From Hordeum vulgare subsp. vulgare (Eukaryota > Streptophyta > Magnoliopsida > Poales > Poaceae): a DNA stretch of 64,000 nucleotides. Location of the stretch: NCBI RefSeq assembly GCF_904849725.1, contig NC_058522.1:433533529-433597528 (forward strand). The letters are read 5' to 3'. Of this stretch, positions 49,480-60,899 are shown in pieces. The notes beneath the pieces were generated by a model. It was not told where the DNA came from. It saw only the letters and a list, made by a program, of their open reading frames with translations, and did no database searches. The position numbers and the translations under genes are program-made. The stretch's first letter is position 1, and every line of letters starts with the position of its first letter.

Positions 49480-50199
49480 GTTACAATTGGTATGATGAGG
49501 TAAAACAATTATTCCATTTTGAAAAAAATGTGATGGAAACATGGTACATTTATGTTCTGTCAAATACACTTGTGTCGTTCCGTCGACCGGCGACTCTGTA
49601 CATGGTCCCCGAGCCCTTGAGCCCAGACGCCTAGGTTTTGTCCAGTGCACAGTCCGAGACGCAGCCCTTGGTGTGTGTGACCGCTATCGCCTACTGGCTA
49701 CGGAGCGCATGCAAGAACACGCGGTAACATTTCCTGGGGTTTTTCCTCCATTGCCAAAAAAACGAGAGCCTTCTCACCGATGAATGGTCACCCGAGCCGT
49801 AGCAAAGCCGAGCAAAGGTCGGCTTGTGATCCCTGCCCGCAACGAGCCGTCCGCACACGTACCGGTAAAAAGAGCGTGAAGTGGAAGACGTTCGATCCGG
49901 CGGGCCCACCTTCTCCGACGGGACCCACTTCGTCGACTGTTTCCACGGAGCAGATAAGATCCAGCGCCTAAAATCCAACCCCGGCACGCCACGTAGTGGG
50001 GCCTACGTGTTGTTGCCAGCGCAGTCCAGATTAGATTATGGACAATCTATTGGCGCTTTTGATCATCCTTTGGATGCGGACGTGCCGGGGGTCTGACGAG
50101 ATGGGGGGCTAAAGTACGAATTTTATACGCTGGGCACATGGGCATGGAAAAATCTAGAACGCGAGGCAGATGGTTAATGTAAATGAATGAAAGTAGAAG
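49480..50199. other. Low-copy GC-richer sequence, nothing recognised
   Basis: No coding region or RNA is supported. Open frames at 49541-49783 and 49691-49987 lie on opposite strands and resemble nothing known. Confidence 0.4.
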
Positions 50200-50389
50200 T
50201 GTTATGCGAATCTCTCTTTCTTTCATTGATCTGATTATTTATACAAGAATTAAGGACACATCCGTATATGTGTACAAAGAGGCGCTCGTACGGACGGATG
50301 GGTCCGTACGACGCTTGGGCTAATTAAGTGACTAATTACATACTAATGACAGTTTGCTAATGACCTTTCAGATTAGTCGGTTCGTAACA
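50200..50389 (-). repeat. 190-bp 3' LTR of the short-LTR copia
   Basis: Plus-strand ends are TGTTATGCGAATCTC and GGTTCGTAACA, giving 5'-TG...CA-3' with the short inverted TGTTA/TAACA. Directly inside it is CTCCCCTTTGTAC, whose reverse complement is a polypurine tract (GTACAAAGGGGAG). The other LTR is not in the window, so the limits rest on these signals alone. Confidence 0.72.
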
Positions 50390-50999
50390 CTCCCCTTTGT
50401 ACAACGTCGTCTTGAGTAATCCATTACTGAAAGCTCCTTGTATATTCATTAGTCATTTCTTGATATTCTTCCCCAAAAACCGTGTGGAGAAAATATATGA
50501 GCACAAATGTATAGATATGTTGTTAAACTTTTTTAAATCCAGTGAAAATGATAAGAAGAAAATGACGCAATATATAGTGATTATTATCTCTTGATAACTC
50601 ATATGAGAAAAACCTTCAAAGAAGGAGATAATTATTGATGAGTTATAGAGAACAATAAATATGCTTTAGATACTTTCCTTTAAAAGCCTTCGTAGAAAAA
50701 ATAGAAAGTATAACATATGATCTTTGGGAAGATATTGCCTCATTAAAAGCATCATGACAGAAATTTCAAAGAAACTCATAATGAAAAGAGTGCAATGAGA
50801 TATGCCATGAAAAATCCTTTAAAACCTAGCATGAAAAATATAAGGAGAAATATGATATGGCATGCATCAACGCTTGTAATTAATTGTCTCGTTAAAAACC
50901 TTTTATGAGAAACCTGTTGGAAAAAAACTCATAAAGGAAAAGAGTACATTATTCATTACCTGATGATAATTAAAGGGTTATATTTTCACGAGATTTCTT

Positions 51000-52620
51000 C
51001 CCCTGAACTTTGCAAATCACGAAGTCGTCTCATACCAATTCCATGAATGTATTTCTGAAACGTTGAATTTGGTAAAGACTTTGTGAACAAATCCGCTAGA
51101 TTGTCACATGATTTAGTTTGCAAAATATCAATTTCTCCATTTTTTTTGTAATTCATGACGATAGAACAACTTAGGAGAAATGTGTTTTGTGATGTTACTT
51201 TTTATATAACCCATTTGCATTTGAGCAACACAAGCTCCATTATCTTCATAAATAATAGTTGGTGATCCTAACGAACCAACACCACATGTAGTTTGAATGT
51301 GGTTAACCATCCTGCGAAGCCATACACATTCTTTTGATGCTTAAAATAATGCAATAATTTCAGAATGATTAGTGGAAGTTGCTATGAGAGTCTGTTTTGT
51401 TGACTTCCACGAAAAAGAAGTTCCACCATATATGAATGCGAAACCTGTTTGTGACCTGGCATTGTGAGGATTAGATAGATAGCGAGCGTCAGTATATCCT
51501 ACCATAGTCATATCTTGGTTTTTCTGATAGAATAAGCCAAGATCTTTTGTGCCATGTAAATATCTAAAGATATTCTTTACTCTCGTCCAATGACGTTTTG
51601 TTGGAGTAGCACTATGTCTAGCTAGTAAATTTGCCGCAAATGCAATATCAGGCCTGATGTTATTTGCAAGGTACATTAGCGCACCAATGGCACTGAGATA
51701 CGGGAACTCAGGTCCTAATATCTCTTCGTCATCATCCCGAGGTCTAAAATGATTGTTATTCATATCAAGGGATCTGACAACCATGGGTGTTTTGGTTGGA
51801 TATGATTTATCCATATTAAATTTTTCCAAAACCTTTTGAATATAGGAAGGTTGGTATACTAAAATTCCCGAGGGAAGGTTCTCAAGGTGTAAGCCTAAGA
51901 AGAATTTGGTCTTTCCCAAATCTTTCATCTCAAATTCCGCCATTAGATGATTGCGTGCTTCTTCGATATCTGGTGTACTTCCAATGATATTGAGGTCATC
52001 AACGTACACTGACATGATGCAAAATCCATTTGAGAACTTCTTTATAAATACACAAGGGCAATCATCATTATTTCAGTAGCCTTTCTGAATAAGGAACTCA
52101 CTTAGTCGGTTATACCACATTCTACCCGACTGTTTTAAGCCATATAGTGACTTTTGTAATTTTACACAATATGTGTTGCGATTTGCTTTTGGATTCGACA
52201 TTTTAAGTCCTTCAGGGACTTTCATATATATGTCCGATTTGAGTGACCCATATAAGTATGCTGTCACTACATCCATCAACTGCATAGATAAACTCATTTG
52301 TACTGCCATAGATATTAAGAATTGAAACGTTATTCCACTCATAACAGGAGAGTATGTATCATCGTAATCGATGCCAGGTCTCTGCGTGAACCCTTGTGCT
52401 ACAAGCCTCGCTTTGTATCTCACCACCTCATTGTTTTCATTCCTTTTTCGAACAAAAACCCATTTTGCTCCCACAGGGAAGACATTATGAGGAGTAGGTA
52501 TTACTGAGGAAAATACCTCTCTTGTTGAGCGAGCGCAGTTCTGCCTCAATTGCTTCATTCCATTTAGCCCAATCAGGACGCTTGAAGCACTCCCTCACGG
52601 TCTTTGGTTCTTGATCTTGT
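51000..52620 (-). pseudogene. Copia reverse transcriptase/RNase H, broken
   Basis: 52558-52073 encodes the first half of a copia reverse transcriptase (FPVGAKWVFVRKRN, KARLVAQGFTQRPGIDYDDTY, LMDVVTAYLYGSL, LYGLKQSGRMWY). After a stop, 52015-51341 continues with MSVYVDDLNIIG (the catalytic YVDD), MKDLGKTKFFLGL, and YLSAIGALMYLANNIRPDIA. RNase H follows (SQTGFAFIYGGTSFSWKSTK). The tail near 51310-51000 reads PTIIYEDNGACVAQ and then DNLADLFTKSLP in shifted frames. At least two stops or frameshifts interrupt it. Confidence 0.9.
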
Positions 52621-53134
52621 TGAAGGGTTTCAGCAATTTCAGAGGCGAAATATATGTCGACAATTGTAGTCTCTCTATTATATGATTCTCCTGATTATAT
52701 AAAGTTTATGGAAATTTCTTTCATACCTTTAGACTCTATGTGATTTCCCACAACAATAGAATCATGGTGTTCCGATGTCCCAGCTATTATGTTTTTATGC
52801 GCATTTATGCTAGGTTCAAGATGCTGAGCATCTGGTTGGTGTCCTTCAACTTGAGGTTGAATTGCATTTAGTGGTAGAGGATTTGGTTTCCTCTATTTCT
52901 ACGGAGGCTTTTGAGAAGCTATATTCCGGCTAACCAGATTTCTCCCCCTCTTACTCTCATTTGGGGTTTGACTGGTTTAGTTGGTACCTCCACTCGTTCT
53001 CGTGCATTAACAGCGGGAATATGTGATTTAGTGACACCTTTATGGTCAGTAAATGCATCTCGCAGATTATTTGCAATGTGTTGCAAATCTATGATCCTCT
53101 GAACTTCAGTTTCAGATTCTTTAGTATGTGGATG

Positions 53135-54521
53135 TGATAACCCACAAGTATAGGGGATCGCAACAGTTTTCGAGGGTAGAGTATTCAACCCAAATTTATT
53201 GATTCGACTCAAGGGGAAGCGAAAGAATATTCTCAAGTATTAGCAGTTGAGTTGTCAATTCAACCACACCTGAAAGATTTAGTATGTGCAGCAAAGTATC
53301 AGTAGCAAAGTAGGGTCATAGCAGCAGTAGCAACGATAACCAGTAGCAGCAGAGTAACAGCAGTAGCAACACAGTAACAGAGCAAGGACCAGTAGGAAAA
53401 ACTCGTAGGCATTGGATCGGTAATGGATGATTATGCCGGATGTGATTCATCATGCAACAGTTATAACACGGAGAGATAAGTAACTAGCTCCCGTTCGTCA
53501 AGCTAATGTAGGCATGTATTCCGCATGTAGTCATACGTGCTTAGGGAAAAGAACTTGCATGACATCTATTGTCCATCCCTCCCATGGCAGCGGGGTCCTA
53601 ATGGAAACTACGGGATATGAAGGTTCTCCTTTTAATAAAGAACCGGACCAACGCATTAACACTTGGTGAATACATGAACTCCTCATACTATGGTCTCTCC
53701 GGGAGTGGTTCCGGCTATTGTCACTCCGGGGTTGCCGGGTCATAACACATAGTAGGTGACTACAACTTGCAAGATAGGATCAAGAACACACATATATTGG
53801 CGACAACATAATAGGTTTAGATCTGAAATCATGGCACTCGGGCCCTAGTGACAAGCATTAAGCATGGCAAAGTAGTAGCAACATCAATCTCAGAACATAG
53901 TGGATACTAGGGATCAATCCCCGTCAAAACTAACTCGATTACATGATAGATCTCATCCAACCCATCACCGTCCAGCAAGCCTACGATGAGATTACTCACG
54001 AACGGTGAAGAGCATCATGGAATTGGCGATGAAGGAAGGTTGGTGATGACGATGTTGATGATTTCCCCTCTCCGGAGCCCATAACGGACTCCAGATCTAC
54101 CCTCCAAATGAAGAACAAGAGGTGGCGGCGCCTCCGTATCGTAAAACGCGATGAACTCTTCTCCTTGATTTTTTTCCGAGCGAGACGGACTAAATAGAGC
54201 TGGATTTGGGGGCGGTGGAGCGTTGTGGGCTCCACAAGCCTGCCAGGCGCGGCTAGGGGGGGCCCGCTCCTGGTGGGCTTGTGGGCTCCATGCTCCACAT
54301 CCTTCGGTGATTTTTGCGCCAGTATTTTTCATAAATTCCAGAAAAATTCGGTGTAAATTTTCAGGTCATTTCGAGAACTTTTATTTCTGCGCAAAAACAA
54401 CACCATGGCAATTTTGCTGAAAACAACATTAGTCCGGGTTAGTTCCATTCAAATCATGCAAATTAGAGTCCAAAACAAGGGCAAAAGAGTTCGGAAAAGT
54501 AGATACGACGGAGACGTATCA
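53135..54521 (-). repeat. 3' LTR of Athila-lineage gypsy
   Basis: Plus-strand ends are TGATAACCCACAAGTATAGG and ACGGAGACGTATCA; reversed, it begins TGATACGTCTCCGTCGTATC. The length is 1387 bp. The next bases, ACTCCCCCAAGCTT, are the reverse complement of a polypurine tract ending in GGGGGAGT. Confidence 0.88.
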
Positions 54522-54535
54522 ACTCCCCCAAGCTT

Positions 54536-56465
54536 AAAGCCTTGCTTGTCCTCAAGCAATTGAGTTTACAAACTGAAAGAGACAAAAGAAAAAGTTTGAC
54601 GAACTCCGTTTGATCTTGTTGTTGCAACTATGTCTAACTCATAACCAGAATTTCAGGAAGATCACAAGCTAACCACATATGCAAATGACATCAAGGTCTC
54701 ACGGTAAACTCATATCAATGGCATAATCAACTAGCGAGCAAATAATAATAAGTCTCAAACGTCAACACTTCAATCAATACAATCATGAAGCAGTACAAAC
54801 AGATGGTATCTCGCTAGCTCTTTCTCAGACCGCAAAACATAAATGCAGAGCACCTTCAAAGACCAAGGGCTGACTAAACATTGTAATTCATGGCAAAGAA
54901 GATCCAGTCACAGTCATACTCAACACAGTTAAAAGCAAATCATAAAAATGACAGAGGTGCTCTATAATTGGTGCTTTTATAAGAGGAGGATGACTCAACA
55001 GGAACATAAATAGACATGCCCTTTGCAGAGGGAAGCATTGATTTGTAGAGGTGCCAGAGCTCAAGCTTTGAAAACAGAGATAATAATTTTCGGTGGCATG
55101 CTTTCTTTGTCAACGCAATGACTAAGAGTTCTCACCATCTTCCACGCTACACATGCTATAGGTGGTTCCCAAACAGAGAAGTAAAGTTTTGACTCCCCCA
55201 CCACCAATCAATCACACTCCACGACTAGCCGAATACTCGGGTGCCGTCCATACATCAATCGAGGGGGAGTCTTGTTTGCAATTATCTTTTCGATTTGAGC
55301 ATGGAACTGGGAATTCCAATTACCGGCCCCTTTCTCGTGAATGATAGTGAATAAACAAATATCGAGAATAACACGCCTAGCATGGAAGACACTGATAGCC
55401 CCCTGTCACCACATGAGCGGTTCGGGCATGCAAAATAGATTATTTCTTGAAGGTTTAGAGAGTGGCACATGCAAATTTACTTGGAATGGTAGGTAGATAC
55501 CGCATATAGGTAGGTATGGTGGACTCATATGGAACAACTTTGGGTTTATGGAAGTGGATGCACAAGCAGTATTCCCGCTTAGTACAAGTGAAGGCTAGCA
55601 AAAGACTCTGAAGCAACCAACTAGAGAGCGACAACAGTCATCAAAATGCAATGAGATTAACCAACATTGAGTGCAAGCATGAGTAGGACATAAATCACCA
55701 TGAACATGAATATCATAGAGGCTATGTTGATTTTGTTTCAACCACATGCATGAACATGCGCCAAGTCAAGCCACTTGAATCATTCAAAGGAGGATACCAT
55801 CCTATCATACTACATCATAGTCATCTCAACATTCATGCGGACAACCAAGACAAACCATTATAAGCTCCTACCTAATTAAGCATGGCATCAACAACTATGA
55901 TCTCTAAGGTGTCATTGCAAACATGTTTCTCTCACAACAAAGCTGAATCAGGCACGATGAGCTACTCATATTTACAAAAACAAAAGAGATCGAGTTCATA
56001 CCAGCTTTTCCAGGCTCAGTCACTTCATCATATATCGTCATTATTGCCTTTCACTTGCACTACGAACGATGTGAACAATAGTAAGCGTGCTCGTGCATCG
56101 GACTAAGCTGGAATCTGCAGGCAAACACAAAGGAGAAGACAAAGTAATATGGCTCTTTAACAGATAAACAGATATGCATGCGAGAGCCACTAAACATGGT
56201 AACCATGGTCTTCTACCTTGACCCAAAGGAAAAGAAAACTATTTACACGGGAAAGATCCCAACAAGCAAAAGAAGAACAAGAAAATCTTTTTTTCTCAAA
56301 CTAGACAGACACACGAAAACAAAGCGAGAAAAAGAAAATAAACTAGCATGGATGATACAGTGGCAAAGTGTGAACACCGACGAACAAAGTGAAAGCATAA
56401 GCAAGAATGTAAAGTCGATGAGGAACACGTACTCCCCCAAGCTTAGGATTTTGGCCTAAGTTGGT
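54536..56465 (-). other. Noncoding 3' internal region of gypsy element
   Basis: The region is AT-rich with only short chance open frames. The motif CTCCCCCAAGCTTAGGAT at 56432 repeats the polypurine-like sequence found next to the LTR. No conserved domain was recognised. Confidence 0.5.
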
Positions 56466-57044
56466 CTACTCCCATGGAGGGAAATAACCAGCTCCGGGGT
56501 ACTCCGGAGTGGACTGAGGATGCCACTGCCGTGTGAGCTCCTCTGGCCGCCACTGATAAACTGGCGTTTGGTACTTGACTGGTGGCTCGGGCACGGGCAC
56601 CTGTGGTTGGGCTAAGCCCCAATATGTGTAGATGTCCGAGGGCATAATAATGTACCTGCCTGCATGAAGATTGAACAAAGAAGGAACAGGCAAAGTAATA
56701 GTCTCACGAGTACCCTGACTAAATACCAAGTTATAGATCATCCTTCTATTTATATCTCTATCAAGAAAGTCATGGCGAACCATCCTATCGTAATCTAGAT
56801 ATCTCTCGGGAAGAAGAATTTCTTCTTCCTCGTCCAGTCTAATAGGTATCTCAAAGTGTCTAGTAAGACGAGTAGCATAGATACCTCCATAGACAATGCC
56901 TTTAGAACGGTTCGTGTTCAACCGTTGAGCTACTATGGCGCCCAAGCTATAAGTTTTATCATTATAAAGGGCTTCGCGCAAGACCGCAAGATCTGGGGAA
57001 CTAAGTGACCCAGCTTTCCCACGACCAATCAAACATTTTCCCAC
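56466..57044 (-). CDS. Extra open frame of Athila-lineage gypsy (ORF1/env-position protein)
   Basis: An uninterrupted 192-codon frame. It contains LGAIVAQRLNTNRSKGIVYG, GGIYATRLTRHFEIPI and LDEEEEILLPERYLDYDRM, and ends in a Pro/Gln/Tyr-rich tail (PPVKYQTPVYQW). Extra frames of this kind occur downstream of pol in Athila-lineage elements in grasses; their role is unknown. The assignment rests on position and general resemblance, not on a diagnostic motif. The frame may continue beyond 57061 in the intact element, since the next element begins there. Confidence 0.5.
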   Translation of the reverse strand: MGKCLIGRGKAGSLSSPDLAVLREALYNDKTYSLGAIVAQRLNTNRSKGIVYGGIYATRLTRHFEIPIRLDEEEEILLPERYLDYDRMVRHDFLDRDINRRMIYNLVFSQGTRETITLPVPSLFNLHAGRYIIMPSDIYTYWGLAQPQVPVPEPPVKYQTPVYQWRPEELTRQWHPQSTPEYPGAGYFPPWE

Positions 57045-57061
57045 AAATAATGAGAAGTACC

Positions 57062-58615
57062 TGATACGTCTCCAACGTATCTATAATTTTTGATGGTTTC
57101 ATGCTATTATCTTGTCAAACTTTGGATGTTTTGCATGCCTTTTATATATTTTTTGGGACTAACTTATTAACTCGGTGCCAAGTGCCAGTTCCTGTTTTTC
57201 CATGTTTTTGACCCCTTTCAGAGGAGATTTTGAAACAGAGTACAAACAGAAGAAAATCCCCGAAAAGATTTTTTCCCTAACAGAAGAAGATCGGGAAGCT
57301 TGAGAGCCAAGGCAGGGGAGCCTCAGGGCCCCCACAAGCCCCCACCCTGCGGCCAGGGGGTAGGCCATGGACCACACGCTTGTGGGCCCCCTGGGCGCCC
57401 TCTGACCTAGGGGTTGCGCCTGTATATTCCCTAAAAATCCCAAAATAATCAGGAAATCATCGAAATTACTTTTCCTCCGTCGCAAGCTTCTGTCTCCGCA
57501 AGATCCCATCTGGGGCACGTTCTGGTGCCCTGTCGGAGGGGGATTCGGACACGGAGGGCTTCTTCATCAACACCATGACCTCTCCGATGATGTGTGAGTA
57601 GTTCACCATAGACCTACAGGTCCATAGCTAGTAACTAGATGGCTTCTTCTCTCTCTTGGATCTTCAATACAAAGTTCTCCATGATCTTCATGGAGATCTA
57701 TCCGATGTAATCTTCTTTTGCGGTGTGTTTGTCGAGATCCGATGAATTGTGGATTTATAATCAGATTATCTATGAATCTTATTTGAGTTTCTTCTGATCT
57801 CTCTTATGCATGATTTCATATCATTGTAATTCTCTTTGAGTTGTGGGTTCTGTTTGGCCAACTAGATCTATGATTCTTGCAATGGGAGAAGTGCTTGGTT
57901 TTGGGTTCATACTGTGCGGTGACCTCACCCAGTGACAGAAGGGGTAGCAAGGCACGCATCGTGTTGTTGCCATCATGGGTAAAAAGATGGGGTTTTCATC
58001 ATTGGTTTGAGATTGTCCCTCTACATCATGTCATCTTGCTTAAGGCGTTACTCTGTTCGCCATGAACTCAATACACTAGATGCATGCTGGATAGCGGTCG
58101 ATGTGTGGATTAATAGTAGTAGATGCAGAAAGTATCGGTCTACTTGTCTCGGACGTGATGCCTATATGTATGATCATTGCCTTAGATATCGTCATGACTT
58201 TGCGCGGTTCTATCAATTGCTCGACAGTAATTTGTTCACCGACCATGATATTTGCTATTTTGAGAGAAGCCTCTAGTGAACACTATGGCCCCCGGGTCTA
58301 CTCCACACCATATTTTCAGCCTTACACTTTTTACTTCGTTGCATTTTTCGCCTTCAGTTCTCACTTTGCAAAGAATCTTGAAGGGATTGACAACCCCTTT
58401 GAAGCGTTGGGTGCAAGCTCGTTTGTGTTTGCGCAGGTACTCTGGACTTGACGAGGCCCTCCTTCTGGATTGATACCTTGGTTCTCAAACTGAGGGAAAT
58501 ACTTACTACTCCTGTGCTACATCACCCTTTCCTCTTCAAGGGAAAAACCGACATGAACAAGAGAAGTAGCAAGAATAATTCCTAGCGCCAAGGAAGGACT
58601 TTTGTTACCGTAGCA
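57062..58615 (+). repeat. 5' LTR of Sabrina-like gypsy
   Basis: Starts TGATACGTCTCCAACGTATC. It ends either at 58615 (CCGTAGCA) or, less likely, at 58571 (GAAGTAGCA); the first fits the usual spacing to the primer site. It is colinear with the LTR at 2863, sharing the block CGGTCGATGTGTGGATTAAT near 58097 and ACTGAGGGAAATACTTACTA near 58489. Confidence 0.85.
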
Positions 58616-58625
58616 GAAGAATTTC

Positions 58626-58643
58626 TGGCGCCGTTGCGAGGGA
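58626..58643 (+). other. Primer binding site for tRNA-Asp, slightly mutated
   Basis: TGGCGCCGTTGCGAGGGA compared with the exact complement TGGCGCCGTTGCCGGGGA at 4420. Two bases differ. Confidence 0.85.
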
Positions 58644-58823
58644 GGAAGATCAAGTCAATAACTCATCCAAGTAAGTGTCGCAAACTCATCTCTTGCATTT
58701 ACTTTGTTTGCCAGTTGCATCTCATTTTCCTCTCCCCCACTTCACCAATTTGCCTTTTTCGTTTGCCTTTTTTCTCGCCTGCTCCTTGTTTGCTTGTGTG
58801 CTTGCTTGCTTGCTGAAGTCACC

Positions 58824-60899
58824 ATGAATGAAAATACCAAACTTTGTGACTTCTCTAATACTAATAATAATGATTTTATTAGTATTCCGATTGCTCCCGC
58901 CACTAATGCGGAGTCATACGAAATCAATGCTGCTTTGCTGAATCTAGTTATGAAAGAGCAATTCTCTGGCCTTCCTAGCGAAGATGCCGCATCCCATCTC
59001 AATACCTTCATTGAACTTTGCGACATGTAAAAGAAGAAAGATGTGGATAATGACGTGATTAAATTGAAGCTTTTTTCCTTTCTCGTTGCGAGATCGTGCA
59101 AAAACTTGGTTTTCTTCTTTGCCCAAAAATAGTATCGATTCTTGGGATAAGTGCAAAGATGCTTATATATCCAAGTATTTTCCGCCGGCTAAGATCATCT
59201 CTCTCCGTAATGATATCATGAATTTCAATCAACTTGATCATGAACATGTTGCACAATTTTGGGAGAGAATGAAATTGATGATTACAAATTTTCCCGCTCA
59301 TGGCTTGAGTCTTTGGATGATTATTCAAATCTTTTACGCTGGCTTGAATTTCGCTTCTAGAAATATCTTGAACTCCGCCTCAGGTGGAACGTTCATGGAA
59401 ATCACGTTAGGAGAAGCCATAAAGCTCTTAGACAACATCATGACGAACTACTCTCAGTGGCACACTGAAAGGTCACCTACTAGTAAGAAGGTACACGCTA
59501 TAGAAGAAATTAATTCGTTGAGTGCTAAGATGGACGAGTTAATGAATTTGGTTGCTAGTAGAAGTGCTCCTTTGGATCCTAATGATATGCCCTTGTATTC
59601 TTTGATTGAGAGTAGCAACGCTAGCTTGGACGTTTATTTTGTTGGTAGGAATAACTTTGGCAACAACAATGCTTTTAGGGGAAACTATGTTCCTAGGCCT
59701 TTTCCTAGTAACTCCTCTAATAATTTTGGCAACTCCTACAACAATACTCATGGAAATTACAATATATTACCCTCTGATCTAGAGAGTAATATCAAAGAGT
59801 TTATCAACTCTCAAAAGATTTTCAAAGCGTCCATAGTGGAAAAGCTACTCAAAATTGACGATTTGGCTAAGAGCGTTGATAGAATGTCTAGTGATGTTGA
59901 TGCTTTGAAAGTTAGATGTGCTCCTCCCAAAATCAACATGGATGAAACTTTGAAAGCTATGCGTGTTTCCATGATTGAGAGCCAAGAAAGAACCGCACAA
60001 ATTCGTGCTAGACATGAATGGCTTAAAAAGGCGTGTTCTCGTGATGAGAATCACGAAGATCTTAAAGTGCTTGGTGTGACTCCCGTTGAATCTTTGTTTT
60101 CTTGTGTCAAACCTAATGATTTTGGGGCTGGATATGAATCCACTTTGGTTGAAAAGTGCCCCAATGATTCGGAGTCCATCTATCTTGATGCTAAAAGCAT
60201 TGAAAGTGGAGTAGAAGATGTTAAAACTTTGAGTAGTAATGAAATTACTACCTGGATTTCAAGGAATTCAATTATGATAGTTGCTCCTTTATTGAATGCA
60301 TTTCTTTGATGCAATCCATGTTAAACTCTCCACATGCTTATAGCCAAAACAAGGCATTTACCGATCATATCGTCGAAGCTATGATAAAATCTCTTGAAGA
60401 GAAACTTGAATTGGAAGTCTCTATCCCTAGAAAGCTTCATGATGAGTGGGAACCTGCCATCAAAATCAAAATCAAAAACTATGAATGCAATGCTTTGTGT
60501 GATTTGGGTGCTAGTGTTTCTGCGATTCCAAAGTCTTTATGTGATGTTCTGGGTTTTAATGAGATTGAAGAGTGTTCTCTTAATTTGCATCTTGCTGATT
60601 CTATTGTCAAGAAACCCATGGGAAGGATCAATGATGTTCTTATTATTGCAAATAGGAACTCTGTACCCATGGATTTCATTGTGCTTGACATTGATTGCAA
60701 TCCTACATGCTCTATTATTCTTGGTAGACCTTTCCTAAGGACTATCAGTGCTATCATCGATATGAAGAAAGGGAATATTAGATTTCAATTTCCTTTAAGG
60801 AAGGGCATGGAACACTTTCCTAGAAATAAAATAAGATTGCCTTATGAATCCATGATGAGGGCCACTTATGGTTTGAGCACCAAAGACGACGATACGTGA
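58824..60899 (+). pseudogene. Gypsy gag-protease polyprotein, broken
   Basis: Gag starts MNENTKLCDFSNTNNN. It carries the retrotransposon gag core (RDRAKTWFSSLPKNSIDSWD, then KYFPPAK and FWERMKLMI). It is followed near the C-terminus by a retropepsin-like protease with the active-site motif CDLGASVSAIPKSL and ILGRPFL. Lesions I could place: a TAA at 59028-59030 in place of a Gln codon after CDM, an extra T in the run at 59071-59076, and loss of one base near 60253, just before the protease frame. The frame ends naturally at 60899 with no reverse transcriptase behind it. A zinc knuckle was not seen in Gag. Confidence 0.88.

Larger units (their letters stand above)
50200..53134 (-). mobile_element. 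Short-LTR Ty1-copia element, 5' part cut off by gypsy insertion
   Basis: On the minus strand this shows, from high to low coordinates, the integrase-RT linker, reverse transcriptase, RNase H, a noncoding 3' region, a polypurine tract and a 190-bp 3' LTR. The 5' LTR, gag and integrase core lie beyond the gypsy LTR at 53135 and were not found in this window. The polyprotein is unlike the BARE/Angela type, so this is a separate family. Confidence 0.85.
53135..57061 (-). mobile_element. Athila-lineage gypsy element, 3' part only
   Basis: The 3' LTR (53135-54521) is inserted in the short-LTR copia. The adjacent internal region 54522-57061 carries, on the minus strand, an extra open frame downstream of where pol would be. 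The element ends at the TGATACGTC start of the next gypsy element at 57062. Its pol, gag and 5' LTR are not in the window. The candidate left target repeat is GGATG (53130-53134). Confidence 0.8.
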
